From positions 330,525 through 394,524 of the forward strand of contig NZ_LRRU01000020.1 in the NCBI RefSeq assembly GCF_001641615.1: DNA of 64,000 nt. The letters are read 5' to 3'. A model generated the notes under the pieces. That model saw only the letters and a list, made by a program, of their open reading frames with translations, was not told where the DNA came from and ran no database searches. Below, piece by piece: positions 26,077 through 34,766 of the stretch. The stretch comes from Pseudoalteromonas gelatinilytica (lineage in GTDB: Bacteria; Pseudomonadota; Gammaproteobacteria; Enterobacterales; Alteromonadaceae). Each line of letters starts with the position of its first letter. The stretch's first letter is position 1. Made by a program: the position numbers and the translations under genes.

Positions 26077-27801
26077 TTAGCCTTTAGTCAATGCTGCGAT
26101 CTCTGCCACTGCAGTGTCTAAATCAAGCATTAACTTTTCACCAGTACGACGGTTTTTAAGCTCAACCTTGTTTTCGTCTAGGTTACGCTCACCAATAACG
26201 AGTGTGAAAGGTACACCTAGCAGTTCCATATCGTTAAACATTACACCAGGGCGCTCTTTACGGTCATCAAACAACACGTCTAAACCGGCTTCTTTCAAGC
26301 CTTTGTATAGGTTTTCAGCGATATCAGGAATACGATGAGACTTATGCATGTTCATTGGTACAATTGCTAAGTCAAATGGTGCGATTGGTTGTGGCCATTT
26401 AATACCGTATTGGTCGTTGTTTTGCTCAATTGCCGCCGCGACGATACGTGAAACACCAATACCATAACAACCCATTGTCATTATTTGGTTTTTACCAGAC
26501 TCACTCAGTACGCCAGCTTTCATTGCTTCTGAGTATTTAGTCCCTAGTTGGAAAATATGACCCACTTCAATACCACGTTTGATTTGCAGTGTACCTTGAC
26601 CACAAGGGCTTGGGTCGCCTTCAACGATGTTACGAATATCGGCTACTTGGTAGTTTTCTACATCGCGATCCCAGTTGATACCACTGAAGTGTTCGCCATC
26701 TTTGTTTGCACCCGCAACAAAGTCAGCTAAAACATTAGCAGAGCGGTCAACAATGATTGGCATTGTAAGGCCTACTGGACCTAATGAACCTGGTTTTGCA
26801 CCAATAGCAGCAACGATATCTTCTTCTTTCGCCATTTCAAGCGGTGAGTCTACTAGTGGGTGTTTTTCAGCTTTTAGCTCGTTTAACTCATGGTCGCCAC
26901 GTAATACAAGGGCAACTAAACCACGTTGTTCGTTTTCATCTGGCGCACCATACACGATTAATGTCTTAACACCGCGATGAGGTTTAACACCATAATATTC
27001 TTTCAGCTCAGCGATGGTTTTTGCATCAGGCGTTGGGAACGCTTTTAACTCTTTGCTTGCTGCTGGGCGTTCTTCAGTCGGTGCTAATGCTTCTGCTTTT
27101 TCGATGTTGGCAGCGTAATCACTTGCATCACTAAATGCGATTGCATCTTCACCTGACTCTGCAAGTACATGGAACTCATGTGAAACGCTACCACCGATAG
27201 AGCCGGTATCCGCGATAACAGGGCGGTAATCAAGACCAAGACGCTCGAAGATATTACAGTAAGCTTTGTGCATTACTTGGTAAGTTTTCTCTAAACACTC
27301 ATCACTTAAGTGGAAAGAGTAAGCGTCTTTCATAGTGAATTCACGGGCACGCATTACACCAAAGCGAGGGCGAACTTCGTCACGTACTTTAGTTTGTACT
27401 TGATATAAAGTAAGTGGTAATTGCTTATAAGAGCTCACTTCTTTACGCACAAAATCAGTGATCACTTCTTCGTGAGTTGGACCAAGGGCAAATGGGCGGT
27501 TGTGACGGTCATTGATACGCAGTAATTCAGGACCGAATTGCTCCCAACGACCAGACTCTTCCCACAGATCAGCTGGTTGGATAATTGGCATTAACATTTC
27601 GATAGCGCCTGCTTTATCCATCTCTTCACGTACAATGTTTTCTACTTTTTTTAGTACGCGTAAACCAGAGGGCAACCATGTATACAAACCCGACGCAACG
27701 CGGCGGATCATGCCTGCTCGTAGCATTAATTGATGAGAAACAATTTCTGCATCAGACGGAGTTTCTTTAAGTGTTGCGAGTATATATTGACTGGTACGCA
27801 T
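26077..27801 (-). CDS. proS: Prolyl-tRNA synthetase ProS
   Basis: 574 aa (E. coli 572). A class II synthetase that charges tRNA-Pro. Motif 1 is near [20 protein letters not shown], motif 2 near [20 protein letters not shown], and motif 3 near [16 protein letters not shown]. The bacterial-type editing insertion (about 220-400, including [18 protein letters not shown] and [10 protein letters not shown]) is present and would hydrolyse mischarged Ala-tRNA. The anticodon-binding domain ends with [14 protein letters not shown]. It lies beside trmO, an adjacency shared with E. coli. Confidence 0.97.
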   Translation of the reverse strand: MRTSQYILATLKETPSDAEIVSHQLMLRAGMIRRVASGLYTWLPSGLRVLKKVENIVREEMDKAGAIEMLMPIIQPADLWEESGRWEQFGPELLRINDRHNRPFALGPTHEEVITDFVRKEVSSYKQLPLTLYQVQTKVRDEVRPRFGVMRAREFTMKDAYSFHLSDECLEKTYQVMHKAYCNIFERLGLDYRPVIADTGSIGGSVSHEFHVLAESGEDAIAFSDASDYAANIEKAEALAPTEERPAASKELKAFPTPDAKTIAELKEYYGVKPHRGVKTLIVYGAPDENEQRGLVALVLRGDHELNELKAEKHPLVDSPLEMAKEEDIVAAIGAKPGSLGPVGLTMPIIVDRSANVLADFVAGANKDGEHFSGINWDRDVENYQVADIRNIVEGDPSPCGQGTLQIKRGIEVGHIFQLGTKYSEAMKAGVLSESGKNQIMTMGCYGIGVSRIVAAAIEQNNDQYGIKWPQPIAPFDLAIVPMNMHKSHRIPDIAENLYKGLKEAGLDVLFDDRKERPGVMFNDMELLGVPFTLVIGERNLDENKVELKNRRTGEKLMLDLDTAVAEIAALTKG

Positions 27802-27927
27802 CTCTATTCCAAGTAGTGTTAAAATTATTATCGTTTACTCAAGACGTTTGAGTAGTAACAAGGCGCTAAGTTTACCAGTGGACGCACTGACACTAAAGCG
27901 CTATGTGTTAAAAAAAGTGCAAAAAAG

Positions 27928-28632
27928 CTAGCATTTTTCAATGCTGGTCACTGTATTATGATTATCTTGAACATGCCACCTAATATTAAAATCATATAGG
28001 GTCATGCCGTAGCTTTGATCAGACTCGCGTTGTTTTTTATAAGCTGGGCGAGGATCTTGCTTTAATACATTGGTGATAAACGCTTTTAATTCAGGTTGTT
28101 CGGTCTGTTTTTCGATAAACGCAAGGGCTTCTTCGCTAAACTCGACACTCATATCGGTTTCTGGTCGGGTATCGGCAAAACCAGCACTGGCATCCGTCAT
28201 GGCATCTGAATAGGGTAAATAAGGCTTAATATCTAAGATTGGTGTGCCATCAAGTAAATCGATACCGGATAACAACAAGCTTAACTGACCATTTTTATAT
28301 TCGATGCCCTCTAATTTTACGGCACTCATGCCAATTGCATTGGGGCGAAAGGTTGCACGTGTCGCAAATACACCTTTACGTTCATTACCGCCTAGGCGAG
28401 GGGGTCTCACCATCGCTGAATACCCCTTATCAGCGGTTTCATGAAATCTGAATAGTAGCCAAATATGGCTAAATTCATCGAGGCCGCGTACAAACTCTTC
28501 ACGATTAAAATCGCTACTAAATACCAGCTTTGCTTTCGCTTCAGGAACCAAACGAGGTTGGCGTGGTATGGCAAACTTTTGTTTGTATGGAGATTGAATG
28601 TGGCCGACGGCAGTTAATTGGTATTCGCTCAT
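27928..28632 (-). CDS. trmO: tRNA (N6-threonylcarbamoyladenosine37-N6)-methyltransferase TrmO
   Basis: 234 aa (E. coli TrmO/YaeB 235). The TsaA-like beta-barrel SAM-binding domain has HIQSPYKQKFAIPRQPRLV, LDEFSHIWLLFRFHE, RPPRLGGNERKGVFATRATF, RPNAIGMSAVKLEGIE and LDGTPILDIKPYLPYSD. The C-terminal part includes LKQDPRPAYKK and YDFNIRWHV. It methylates t6A37 to m6t6A in threonine tRNAs and strengthens decoding of ACC and ACU. It is upstream of proS on the same strand, with 126 bp between them. Confidence 0.95.
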   Translation of the reverse strand: MSEYQLTAVGHIQSPYKQKFAIPRQPRLVPEAKAKLVFSSDFNREEFVRGLDEFSHIWLLFRFHETADKGYSAMVRPPRLGGNERKGVFATRATFRPNAIGMSAVKLEGIEYKNGQLSLLLSGIDLLDGTPILDIKPYLPYSDAMTDASAGFADTRPETDMSVEFSEEALAFIEKQTEQPELKAFITNVLKQDPRPAYKKQRESDQSYGMTLYDFNIRWHVQDNHNTVTSIEKC

Positions 28633-28681
28633 TGTGCATTGTCGTTAAGAAAATCTGCCGACATTCTACATGCAAACGTAA

Positions 28682-28707
28682 AAAAAGGCAGTCGAGACTG
28701 CCTTTTT
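28682..28707 (-). terminator. Terminator after the beta-barrel protein gene
   Basis: AAAAAGGCAGTC and GACTGCCTTTTT flank GA, a 12-bp perfect stem with T-runs on both strands. It can serve the gene ending at 28732. Confidence 0.87.
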
Positions 28708-28731
28708 AACAATTAGACTGTTAAGTCTAAA

Positions 28732-29304
28732 TTAAAACATGTATTGGAATGATACAGACGCTACATCCATATCTGGGTCAATGTCATCTTCTAATTCATA
28801 GCGTTCATACTCTAAACGAACTTGCATGTTTGTTGTGAAAGCATATTCAATACCTGCACCATAAAACACGTCGCCGCCATCTGTATCGGCACTAATGCTA
28901 CCAAGCTCACCTAAATCTTGCTCGATTTCAGCATCCCATTCTAGCCAGCCACCTTTGGCATATACAGAAAAGCTATCTGTAATTGGTGCTGCCAAACGTG
29001 CTGCAAGTGAAACACCGTCAATTTCAGCCTTTGAATCGATATCACTTACTTCATCAAAATTTTGATACGCAAGTTCCAGGCTTAAGTACTTGTTAAACTG
29101 AGTACCGATATAGCCTTTAAGCATTTGCGAATCATCATCGAAGTCAGTGTCATTTTCGCTGTCTTCAAATTGGAAAGAATATTGGCCGTAGCCGATACCG
29201 GTATAAATACGCGGAGAATCCATTTCGGTAATATCTGCATGTGCAGCATTGTTAAAACCTAGTAGTGCTAAAGAAAGTGCAGAAAGTGAAATTGCTTTAA
29301 TCAT
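28732..29304 (-). CDS. Small outer-membrane beta-barrel protein (OmpA/OmpX-like)
   Basis: 190 aa. The signal peptide is SLSALSLALLGFNNAAHA (cleavage near residue 23). The mature part alternates amphipathic strands (YTGIGYGQYSFQFED, MLKGYIGTQFNKYLSLELAY, VYAKGGWLEWDAEI, VFYGAGIEYAFTTNMQVRLE) and ends in SFQYMF, with the terminal aromatic expected of BAM substrates. Acidic loops (DSENDTDFDDDS, DGGDVF) may bind cations. This is an eight-stranded barrel of the OMP_b-brl class; its role is unknown. AAGGAGC lies before the ATG. Monocistronic. Confidence 0.83.
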   Translation of the reverse strand: MIKAISLSALSLALLGFNNAAHADITEMDSPRIYTGIGYGQYSFQFEDSENDTDFDDDSQMLKGYIGTQFNKYLSLELAYQNFDEVSDIDSKAEIDGVSLAARLAAPITDSFSVYAKGGWLEWDAEIEQDLGELGSISADTDGGDVFYGAGIEYAFTTNMQVRLEYERYELEDDIDPDMDVASVSFQYMF

Positions 29305-29385
29305 TTAATAGCTCCTTTATAAAATAAATAAACGAATGTTTCGCGTCATTCACAAGGAGTATTGCAATGGCAATGCCAATACAAA

Positions 29386-29419
29386 ATTAAAGCCTAAAGT
29401 ATTGTTTTTAGGCTTTAAT
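29386..29419 (-). terminator. Likely terminator after the thioesterase gene
   Basis: ATTAAAGCCTAAA and TTTAGGCTTTAAT form a perfect 13-bp inverted repeat with an 8-nt loop; reading leftward it continues into TTTTG. It lies in the 237-bp gap between the thioesterase and the barrel protein, and nothing else is recognisable there. Confidence 0.6.
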
Positions 29420-29541
29420 CAGCGGGTTTTTGCGCAGTTTGTTGAAACTGTAATCAGCCATTCAGTTTGGCAGTCGTAACAATTTCAGGGTGCTCTGTAG
29501 AAGTTACTAGGTACAGTTTATATTTTTTGTTGCTTTAAGTT

Positions 29542-30006
29542 TTAGGCTTTTTGTAAAAGAGTTTCTGTTTCTATCGCGATCTCTTTCATTTTTATCGCAT
29601 AGTTTTCAATTTTCTTTTCTTCGTCTGTCACGGCAGTATATGAAGGTACTTCGATGGGGTAACCTGCTTCATCCATCGCTATAAAACTAATAACACAATG
29701 ATTGGTTTCAACTAGATTTTGTGTTTTAGGGTCTCCGCAGCGTACTTGAATAAAGATTTGCATGCTGGTTTTACCCGTGTGGGCGATACTGGCTTTCACT
29801 TCGACTATTTGGCCAACCAGAATAGGGCGCTGAAACTTTACACCCGCAACAGACACAGTAACGCAGTAATGACCGCTCCAACCTGCAGCACAGGCGTAAC
29901 CAGCTTGGTCAATCCATTTCATTACTACACCACCATGAACCTTACCGCCAAAATTGACATCGGTAGGCTCAGCTAAAAAACGAAAGGTTACACTTGAAGA
30001 CGGCAT
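29542..30006 (-). CDS. Acyl-CoA thioesterase, YciA-like hotdog protein
   Basis: 154 aa, a single hotdog domain. The pattern PTDVNFGGKVHGGVVMKWID has the Asp and the HGG-x-V-x-x-W/ID arrangement of hexameric acyl-CoA thioesterases (YciA, BACH). It is followed by VSVAGVKFQRPILVGQIVEV and TSMQIFIQVRCGD. It hydrolyses acyl-CoA to free acid and CoA. It lies downstream of ETF-QO on the same strand, with a terminator between them. The C-terminal helix (EEKKIENYAIKMKEIAIETE) is charged and may pack on the hexamer. Chain-length preference cannot be read from sequence. Confidence 0.88.
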   Translation of the reverse strand: MPSSSVTFRFLAEPTDVNFGGKVHGGVVMKWIDQAGYACAAGWSGHYCVTVSVAGVKFQRPILVGQIVEVKASIAHTGKTSMQIFIQVRCGDPKTQNLVETNHCVISFIAMDEAGYPIEVPSYTAVTDEEKKIENYAIKMKEIAIETETLLQKA

Positions 30007-30048
30007 ACTTTACTCACTTATTAATTCACGACAGTTTCAGCATAGCCT

Positions 30049-30069
30049 AAAAAAGGGGCCGAAGCCCCT
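30049..30069 (-). terminator. Terminator after ETF-QO
   Basis: Reading leftward, GGGGC-TTCG-GCCCC is followed by TTTTTT. It is a compact hairpin with a stable tetraloop, 40 bp past the stop. Confidence 0.85.
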
Positions 30070-30108
30070 GCAATTTAGGATAAATTTTAATTAAATGAGT
30101 AACGTGCG

Positions 30109-31755
30109 TTACATATTAGGGTAGTTTGGCCCGCCAGCGCCTTCAGGTGTTACCCAAGTAATGTTTTGACTTGGGTCTTTTATGTCGCAGGTTTTACAGT
30201 GCACACAGTTCTGTGAGTTGATCACAAATTCTTTCTGACCTTCGACATCTTGTACTTCGTATACACCTGCAGGGCAGTAGCGTTGTGCTGGTTCATCGAA
30301 TTGCGGTAAATTTACGGCAATAGGGATCGAGTTATCTTTTAGCTTTAAATGACATGGCTGCGATTCTTCATGATTGGTATTAGATAAAAACACCGATGAA
30401 AGTTTATCGAAGCTTAGTTTGCCGTCTGCTTTCGGGTAATCGATTTTTTTGGCCTGATCAGCTGCAACTAAAGTGGCATGGTCTGGCATGTTATCTTCAA
30501 AGTTAAACGGTAAGCTGCCACCAAATAGGTTTTGATCGATTGTGTTATAAGCACCACCTAAGAACTTACCAAGTTTATGCATTACAGGGCCAAAGTTGCG
30601 TGATTGATAGAGCTCTTTGTACGCCCAGCTTTGTTCAAAGGCTGATTTATATTCTACTAAATCGGCATTTTCTTTACCGTCGGTAAGGGCTGCAACGATT
30701 ACATCAGCGGCAACCATGCCCGATTTCATGGCTGTGTGGTTACCTTTGATCTTGGCAAAGTTCAATGTGCCCGCATCACAACCTACAAGTAAACCACCCG
30801 GGAAGTGCATTTTCGGTAAAGAGCGCAGGCCACCTTTGGCAATAGCTCTTGCTCCATAGGCTATGCGTTCACCGCCTTCTAAAACATCTTTAAAAACAGG
30901 GTGATGTTTCATGCGCTGGAATTCATCAAACGGGCTTAAATGGGGGTTTGAATAGTTAAGATCGACAATTAAGCCAACCACAACCTGATTGTTGTCGCTG
31001 TGATACATAAATGCACCACCACTGGTATCACCAGTTAACGGCCAGCCTGTACCATGTACTACAGTGCCTTCTTTGTGTTTACTCGGGTCGATTTGCCAAA
31101 TTTCTTTGAACCCTAAACCGTAATGCTGTGGAGACGCATCTTTATCAAGGGCAAAGTGTTTGATTAGTTCTTTACCTAAATGACCGCGGCAACCTTCGGC
31201 AAATACTGTGTATTTAGCTCTAAGCTCCATCCCCGGCATATAACCATCTTTTTCGTTGCCGTCTTTATCAAGACCCATATCGCCAGTGATAATGCCTTTC
31301 ACTGTGTCGTCTTCAATAATTAAAGAATGCGCAGTAAAGCCTGGGAAGATTTCAACCCCTAAGTTTTCCGCTTGCTCAGCTAAAAAGCGGCACACATTAC
31401 CCATAGAAACAATGTAATTGCCTTCGTTATGGAATGTTTTAGGGCTAGCAAATTGGGGGATGCTGGTGGCTTTTTCACTGTTATTGAACCAGTAAATATC
31501 ATCTTGCGTTACTTTAGTAGTAACCGGAGCACCTAATGATTGCCAATCGGGTAATAACTCATCCAGCGCTTTGGTTTCAAAAACTGCGCCCGATAAAATG
31601 TGTGCGCCCACCTCAGAGCCTTTTTCTACCACACAGATCATTAATTCTTGTTGTTTTTCTTGTGCTTGTTGAGCCAATCTAATCGCAGTTGATAAACCTG
31701 CTGGGCCTGCGCCTACGATGACTACATCAAATTCCATGGTTTCGCGTTCGACCAT
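30109..31755 (-). CDS. etfD: Electron transfer flavoprotein-ubiquinone oxidoreductase (ETF-QO)
   Basis: 548 aa. It accepts electrons from ETF and reduces ubiquinone at the inner membrane. The FAD motif is VVIVGAGPAGLSTAI near the N terminus. The membrane-inserting and quinone region lies in the middle (FKEIWQIDPSKHKEGTVVHG). The 4Fe-4S cluster cysteines are near the C terminus in NSQNCVHCKTCDIKDPSQNI, with the family-typical ending GAGGPNYPNM. GAAGAGG precedes the ATG. It is divergent from etfBA across 193 bp holding two palindromic operators, so both halves of the electron chain can be controlled together. Confidence 0.96.
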   Translation of the reverse strand: MVERETMEFDVVIVGAGPAGLSTAIRLAQQAQEKQQELMICVVEKGSEVGAHILSGAVFETKALDELLPDWQSLGAPVTTKVTQDDIYWFNNSEKATSIPQFASPKTFHNEGNYIVSMGNVCRFLAEQAENLGVEIFPGFTAHSLIIEDDTVKGIITGDMGLDKDGNEKDGYMPGMELRAKYTVFAEGCRGHLGKELIKHFALDKDASPQHYGLGFKEIWQIDPSKHKEGTVVHGTGWPLTGDTSGGAFMYHSDNNQVVVGLIVDLNYSNPHLSPFDEFQRMKHHPVFKDVLEGGERIAYGARAIAKGGLRSLPKMHFPGGLLVGCDAGTLNFAKIKGNHTAMKSGMVAADVIVAALTDGKENADLVEYKSAFEQSWAYKELYQSRNFGPVMHKLGKFLGGAYNTIDQNLFGGSLPFNFEDNMPDHATLVAADQAKKIDYPKADGKLSFDKLSSVFLSNTNHEESQPCHLKLKDNSIPIAVNLPQFDEPAQRYCPAGVYEVQDVEGQKEFVINSQNCVHCKTCDIKDPSQNITWVTPEGAGGPNYPNM

Positions 31756-31852
31756 ATAAACCTCTTCTCGGTGACGGACCTGCTGTAAAGAACCTTATTT
31801 CATACTTGCAAATGAAACGTTACAGGCTGTGAATACTTTAAGGTTATTTTAG

Positions 31853-31870
31853 GTTGACGTTTACGTCAAC
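31853..31870. promoter_or_regulatory. Palindromic operator 1 between etfD and etfBA (LiuR-like)
   Basis: GTTGACGTTTACGTCAAC is a perfect 8+2+8 palindrome in the divergent gap. Its form matches the ACGT-N-ACGT class attributed to LiuR, a MerR-family regulator of branched-chain amino-acid breakdown, and the genes on both sides are part of acyl-CoA dehydrogenation. Confidence 0.6.
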
Positions 31871-31900
31871 AGGAAGTAGTCTGAATTCATAAAATAAATA

Positions 31901-31920
31901 AGTTGACGCGAAGGTCAACT
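31901..31920. promoter_or_regulatory. Palindromic operator 2 upstream of etfB
   Basis: AGTTGAC-N6-GTCAACT is a perfect palindrome whose outer half-sites are identical to those of operator 1. The centres of the two sites are 49 bp apart. It ends 28 bp before the etfB ATG. Confidence 0.55.
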
Positions 31921-31948
31921 TTGAGAACACACAATTGATGGAGTCACG

Positions 31949-32698
31949 ATGAAAGTCCTCGTTCCAATTAAAAGAGTAATTGACTACAACGTCAAAGCAC
32001 GCGTTAAAGCCGATAAAACGGATGTTGATCTAGCTAATGTAAAAATGGCGATGAACCCGTTTTGTGAAATTGCAATTGAAGAAGCTATTCGTTTAAAAGA
32101 AGCAGGGACGGCCACTGAGGTTGTTGCTGTGACTATTGGTAATAAATCATCTCAAGAGCAATTGCGTACAGCCTTAGCACTCGGTGCTGATAAAGCCATT
32201 CATATTGAAACAGAAGAAAAGCTTGAGTCTTTACATGTTGCAAAATTACTGAGCAAAATTGTAGAGCAAGAATCACCTGAGCTGGTTATTTTAGGTAAGC
32301 AATCGATTGACTCTGACAACAATCAAACCGGTCAAATGCTTGCTGCTTTAACGGGTCGTGGCCAAGGTACTTTTGCATCTAAAGTTGATGTTCAAGCGGG
32401 AACAGTTAATGTAACGCGTGAAGTAGACGGAGGTTTACAAACAGTTGCTCTTAAACTACCTGCTATTGTAACCACAGACTTACGTTTAAATGAGCCACGC
32501 TACGCTTCATTGCCAAACATTATGAAGGCAAAACGTAAACCACTTGATGTAATTGCTGCTGATAGCCTAGGTGTAGACCTTGCGCCTCGCGTGCAGCTGG
32601 TAGAAGTAAATGAGCCAGAAAAACGCAGTGGCGGCATCATTGTAGAAGATGTAGCAACATTGGTAGAAAAGTTAAAAACAGAAGCGAAGGTGATCTAA
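31949..32698 (+). CDS. etfB: Electron transfer flavoprotein beta subunit
   Basis: 249 aa, the standard length. It begins [20 protein letters not shown] and has the ETF signature [20 protein letters not shown], then GADKAIHIE and the AMP-binding and dehydrogenase-recognition segment [20 protein letters not shown]. With EtfA it forms the soluble FAD/AMP carrier that takes electrons from acyl-CoA dehydrogenases. GGAG lies before the ATG. The alpha gene starts on the base after its stop. Confidence 0.97.
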   Translation: MKVLVPIKRVIDYNVKARVKADKTDVDLANVKMAMNPFCEIAIEEAIRLKEAGTATEVVAVTIGNKSSQEQLRTALALGADKAIHIETEEKLESLHVAKLLSKIVEQESPELVILGKQSIDSDNNQTGQMLAALTGRGQGTFASKVDVQAGTVNVTREVDGGLQTVALKLPAIVTTDLRLNEPRYASLPNIMKAKRKPLDVIAADSLGVDLAPRVQLVEVNEPEKRSGGIIVEDVATLVEKLKTEAKVI

Positions 32699-33625
32699 AT
32701 GAAAACATTAGTGATAGCCGAACACGATAAAGGTGTTTTAAAGCCTGAAACCAATAAAACGATTACTGCTGCTGTTAAACTAGGCTTTGATGTAGATTTA
32801 CTACTTGCCGGCGAAAACTTAGCTGCAATGAGCGAGCAAGCAGCGTCAATTGCAGGTGTTAGCAATGTACTGATTGCCGATGATGCAGCTTATGCTCATC
32901 AACTTGCTGAAAACCTGGCGGATTTGGTTTTATCTTTAGCAGATAACTATTCACACATTGTCGCGAGCGCTACAACAACGGGTAAAAACTTTATGCCACG
33001 TGTTGCAGCACTTTTAGATGTTGCGCAAATCTCTGAAATTATCGATGTGATTGATGCAGATACTTTCAAGCGTCCTATTTATGCAGGTAATGCGATTGCG
33101 ACAGTAAAATCGCTAGATAGCAAAAAGGTGATTACTGTTCGAGCAAGTAGCTTTGATGTTGCACCAGAGCAAGCGCCAGTAGCTGTAACAAGCGTTACGG
33201 GTAAAGGTTCTGTTGGTCTGAGTGAGTTTGTATCAGAAGAACAAACTGAGTCAGAACGCCCAGAGCTAACGGCCGCACCTGTGGTTATTTCAGGGGGTCG
33301 TGGTATGCAAAATGGTGAAAACTTTGCGTTATTAAATGGTATTGCCGACAAACTAGGCGCAGCAATTGGTGCTTCACGTGCTGCTGTAGATGCGGGCTTT
33401 GTACCAAACGATATGCAAGTGGGTCAAACCGGTAAAATTGTTGCGCCAGATTTATATATTGCTGTAGGTATCAGTGGTGCAATTCAACATTTAGCGGGTA
33501 TGAAAGACTCTAAAGTGATTGTTGCCATCAATAAAGACCCTGATGCGCCAATTTTCCAAGTCGCAGACTATGGTTTAGTTGCTGATTTATTTGATGTATT
33601 ACCAGAGCTAGAAACCGCTCTGTAA
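32699..33625 (+). CDS. etfA: Electron transfer flavoprotein alpha subunit
   Basis: 308 aa. The N-terminal domain begins TLVIAEHDKGVLKPETNKTI. The C-terminal FAD domain has VISGGRGMQNGENFALLNGI, GASRAAVDAGFVPNDMQVGQ TGK, LYIAVGISGAIQHLAGMKDS and INKDPDAPIFQVADYG, the complete FAD-binding signature. It works with EtfB and passes electrons to ETF-QO encoded divergently. The gene abuts etfB and ends at a terminator. Confidence 0.97.
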   Translation: MKTLVIAEHDKGVLKPETNKTITAAVKLGFDVDLLLAGENLAAMSEQAASIAGVSNVLIADDAAYAHQLAENLADLVLSLADNYSHIVASATTTGKNFMPRVAALLDVAQISEIIDVIDADTFKRPIYAGNAIATVKSLDSKKVITVRASSFDVAPEQAPVAVTSVTGKGSVGLSEFVSEEQTESERPELTAAPVVISGGRGMQNGENFALLNGIADKLGAAIGASRAAVDAGFVPNDMQVGQTGKIVAPDLYIAVGISGAIQHLAGMKDSKVIVAINKDPDAPIFQVADYGLVADLFDVLPELETAL

Positions 33626-33646
33626 ATCATAACGATTCTGGTTGTT

Positions 33647-33682
33647 AAAAGCTGTTCACCTTCTAGGTGCGCAGCTTTTTTT
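33647..33682 (+). terminator. Terminator after etfBA
   Basis: AAAAGCTG and CAGCTTTT enclose an inner CACC/GGTG pairing, and the right arm runs into TTTTTTT. It also lies within 10 bp of the end of the convergent gene. Confidence 0.75.
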
Positions 33683-33688
33683 CGTTTT

Positions 33689-34621
33689 CTACTGTTTTAC
33701 CGGAAGGTAACCAAACTCAAGCATCTTCTGTTGTAATTTAGTTGATTTGATGATCACGGCTAGCCTGTCGCCAATCTTTTTAGAGCGGGGTGATTGAGTA
33801 TTTACGATAAGTACCAGCGGCCTTACAAAGGCATAGTCACCATTTTGAATTGATTCAACTGAAGGGCTTACACCATCAATCTCAAGTAATGTCACTTTAT
33901 TAATACGTCTGTCATTTTCTAATTTACTAATAGCGCCATATGAATCGTAGGCAATGGCATTTGGAATACGCTGCACTATACCCAGTGCTTGATTGAACTG
34001 ATCGTAAAGCTCCACTTTTTGTTCTGAAAATAAACCTCTATTACCCGCCATCTTTAGACGTATGTAATTACTGCCTGGTTCTTGAATATAATCTAAGTTT
34101 AAATATTCCAAAAACACATCAAAACTGCCATGACTAGTGCCTTTACTAAATAGCAGGATCTCATCATTTTTTGCGCTAAGCTCGGGAGTATAAGGCGACA
34201 CCGCCGACCATTTGTTTAGTTTACCTTGGTAAATCTCGCTTAGCTTTTTAGTCGTTAGCTCAGTGATGTTTAAGTTTTTATTTACAAAAAATGCAATTGC
34301 GTCTTGGGCTATGATTATTTGCCGTAAAAAGGGCCAACGTTGCTGCTCTTCTTTTGTTAAGTAACGAGAGCTGGTACCAATATCAATTACATTATCAGCA
34401 ATGGCTTTAATCCCTTTGTCACTGCCCATTGGTCTAATTTGTATGCTATTGCCAAACTCTTGGGTTAAGTCGTCTTTTATATCGACTAATAATTCTGTCA
34501 CTGTGGTTGAGCCTGCAATAAATATTGGCTTCGAATTAATATTTTCTTCTATTGCATACGCACTATGTGCAGAGATAAGGGTTGTAGATAGCAAAAGGGC
34601 TTTCATAGAGCGAAATAGCAT
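33689..34621 (-). CDS. Periplasmic phosphate-binding-type protein (PstS-like), stand-alone
   Basis: About 310 aa. The signal peptide is LLLSTTLISAHSAYA. The mature protein begins with PIFIAGSTTVTELLVDI and includes RPMGSDKGIKAIADNVIDIG, SSRYLTKEEQ and FSKGTSHGSFDVFLEYL, the pattern of the PstS-type PBP_like_2 domain with phosphate-contacting Ser/Thr loops. No pstCAB or phoU gene adjoins it, so it may be a sensor-linked or accessory binding protein. An in-frame GTG at 34630 has AAGGAG only 3 nt away; the ATG at 34621 has it 12 nt away. Neither spacing is ideal. Ligand inferred. Confidence 0.8.
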   Translation of the reverse strand: MLFRSMKALLLSTTLISAHSAYAIEENINSKPIFIAGSTTVTELLVDIKDDLTQEFGNSIQIRPMGSDKGIKAIADNVIDIGTSSRYLTKEEQQRWPFLRQIIIAQDAIAFFVNKNLNITELTTKKLSEIYQGKLNKWSAVSPYTPELSAKNDEILLFSKGTSHGSFDVFLEYLNLDYIQEPGSNYIRLKMAGNRGLFSEQKVELYDQFNQALGIVQRIPNAIAYDSYGAISKLENDRRINKVTLLEIDGVSPSVESIQNGDYAFVRPLVLIVNTQSPRSKKIGDRLAVIIKSTKLQQKMLEFGYLPVKQ

Positions 34622-34720
34622 AGTAGACACAAACTCCTTAATAGTTAGCTACCTATCAATATAGGCAATATGTCTGGCTTTGCTAATGAAAATTTATAAA
34701 ATATTGAATGATTTAGACAC

Positions 34721-34746
34721 AAAAAAGCCGCTCGTGAGCGGCTTTT
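34721..34746 (-). terminator. Terminator after asnS
   Basis: GCCGCTC and GAGCGGC flank GT with A/T runs on both sides. It starts 21 bp beyond the asnS stop. Confidence 0.87.
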
Positions 34747-34766
34747 AGATTATGTGACGTTACTTA

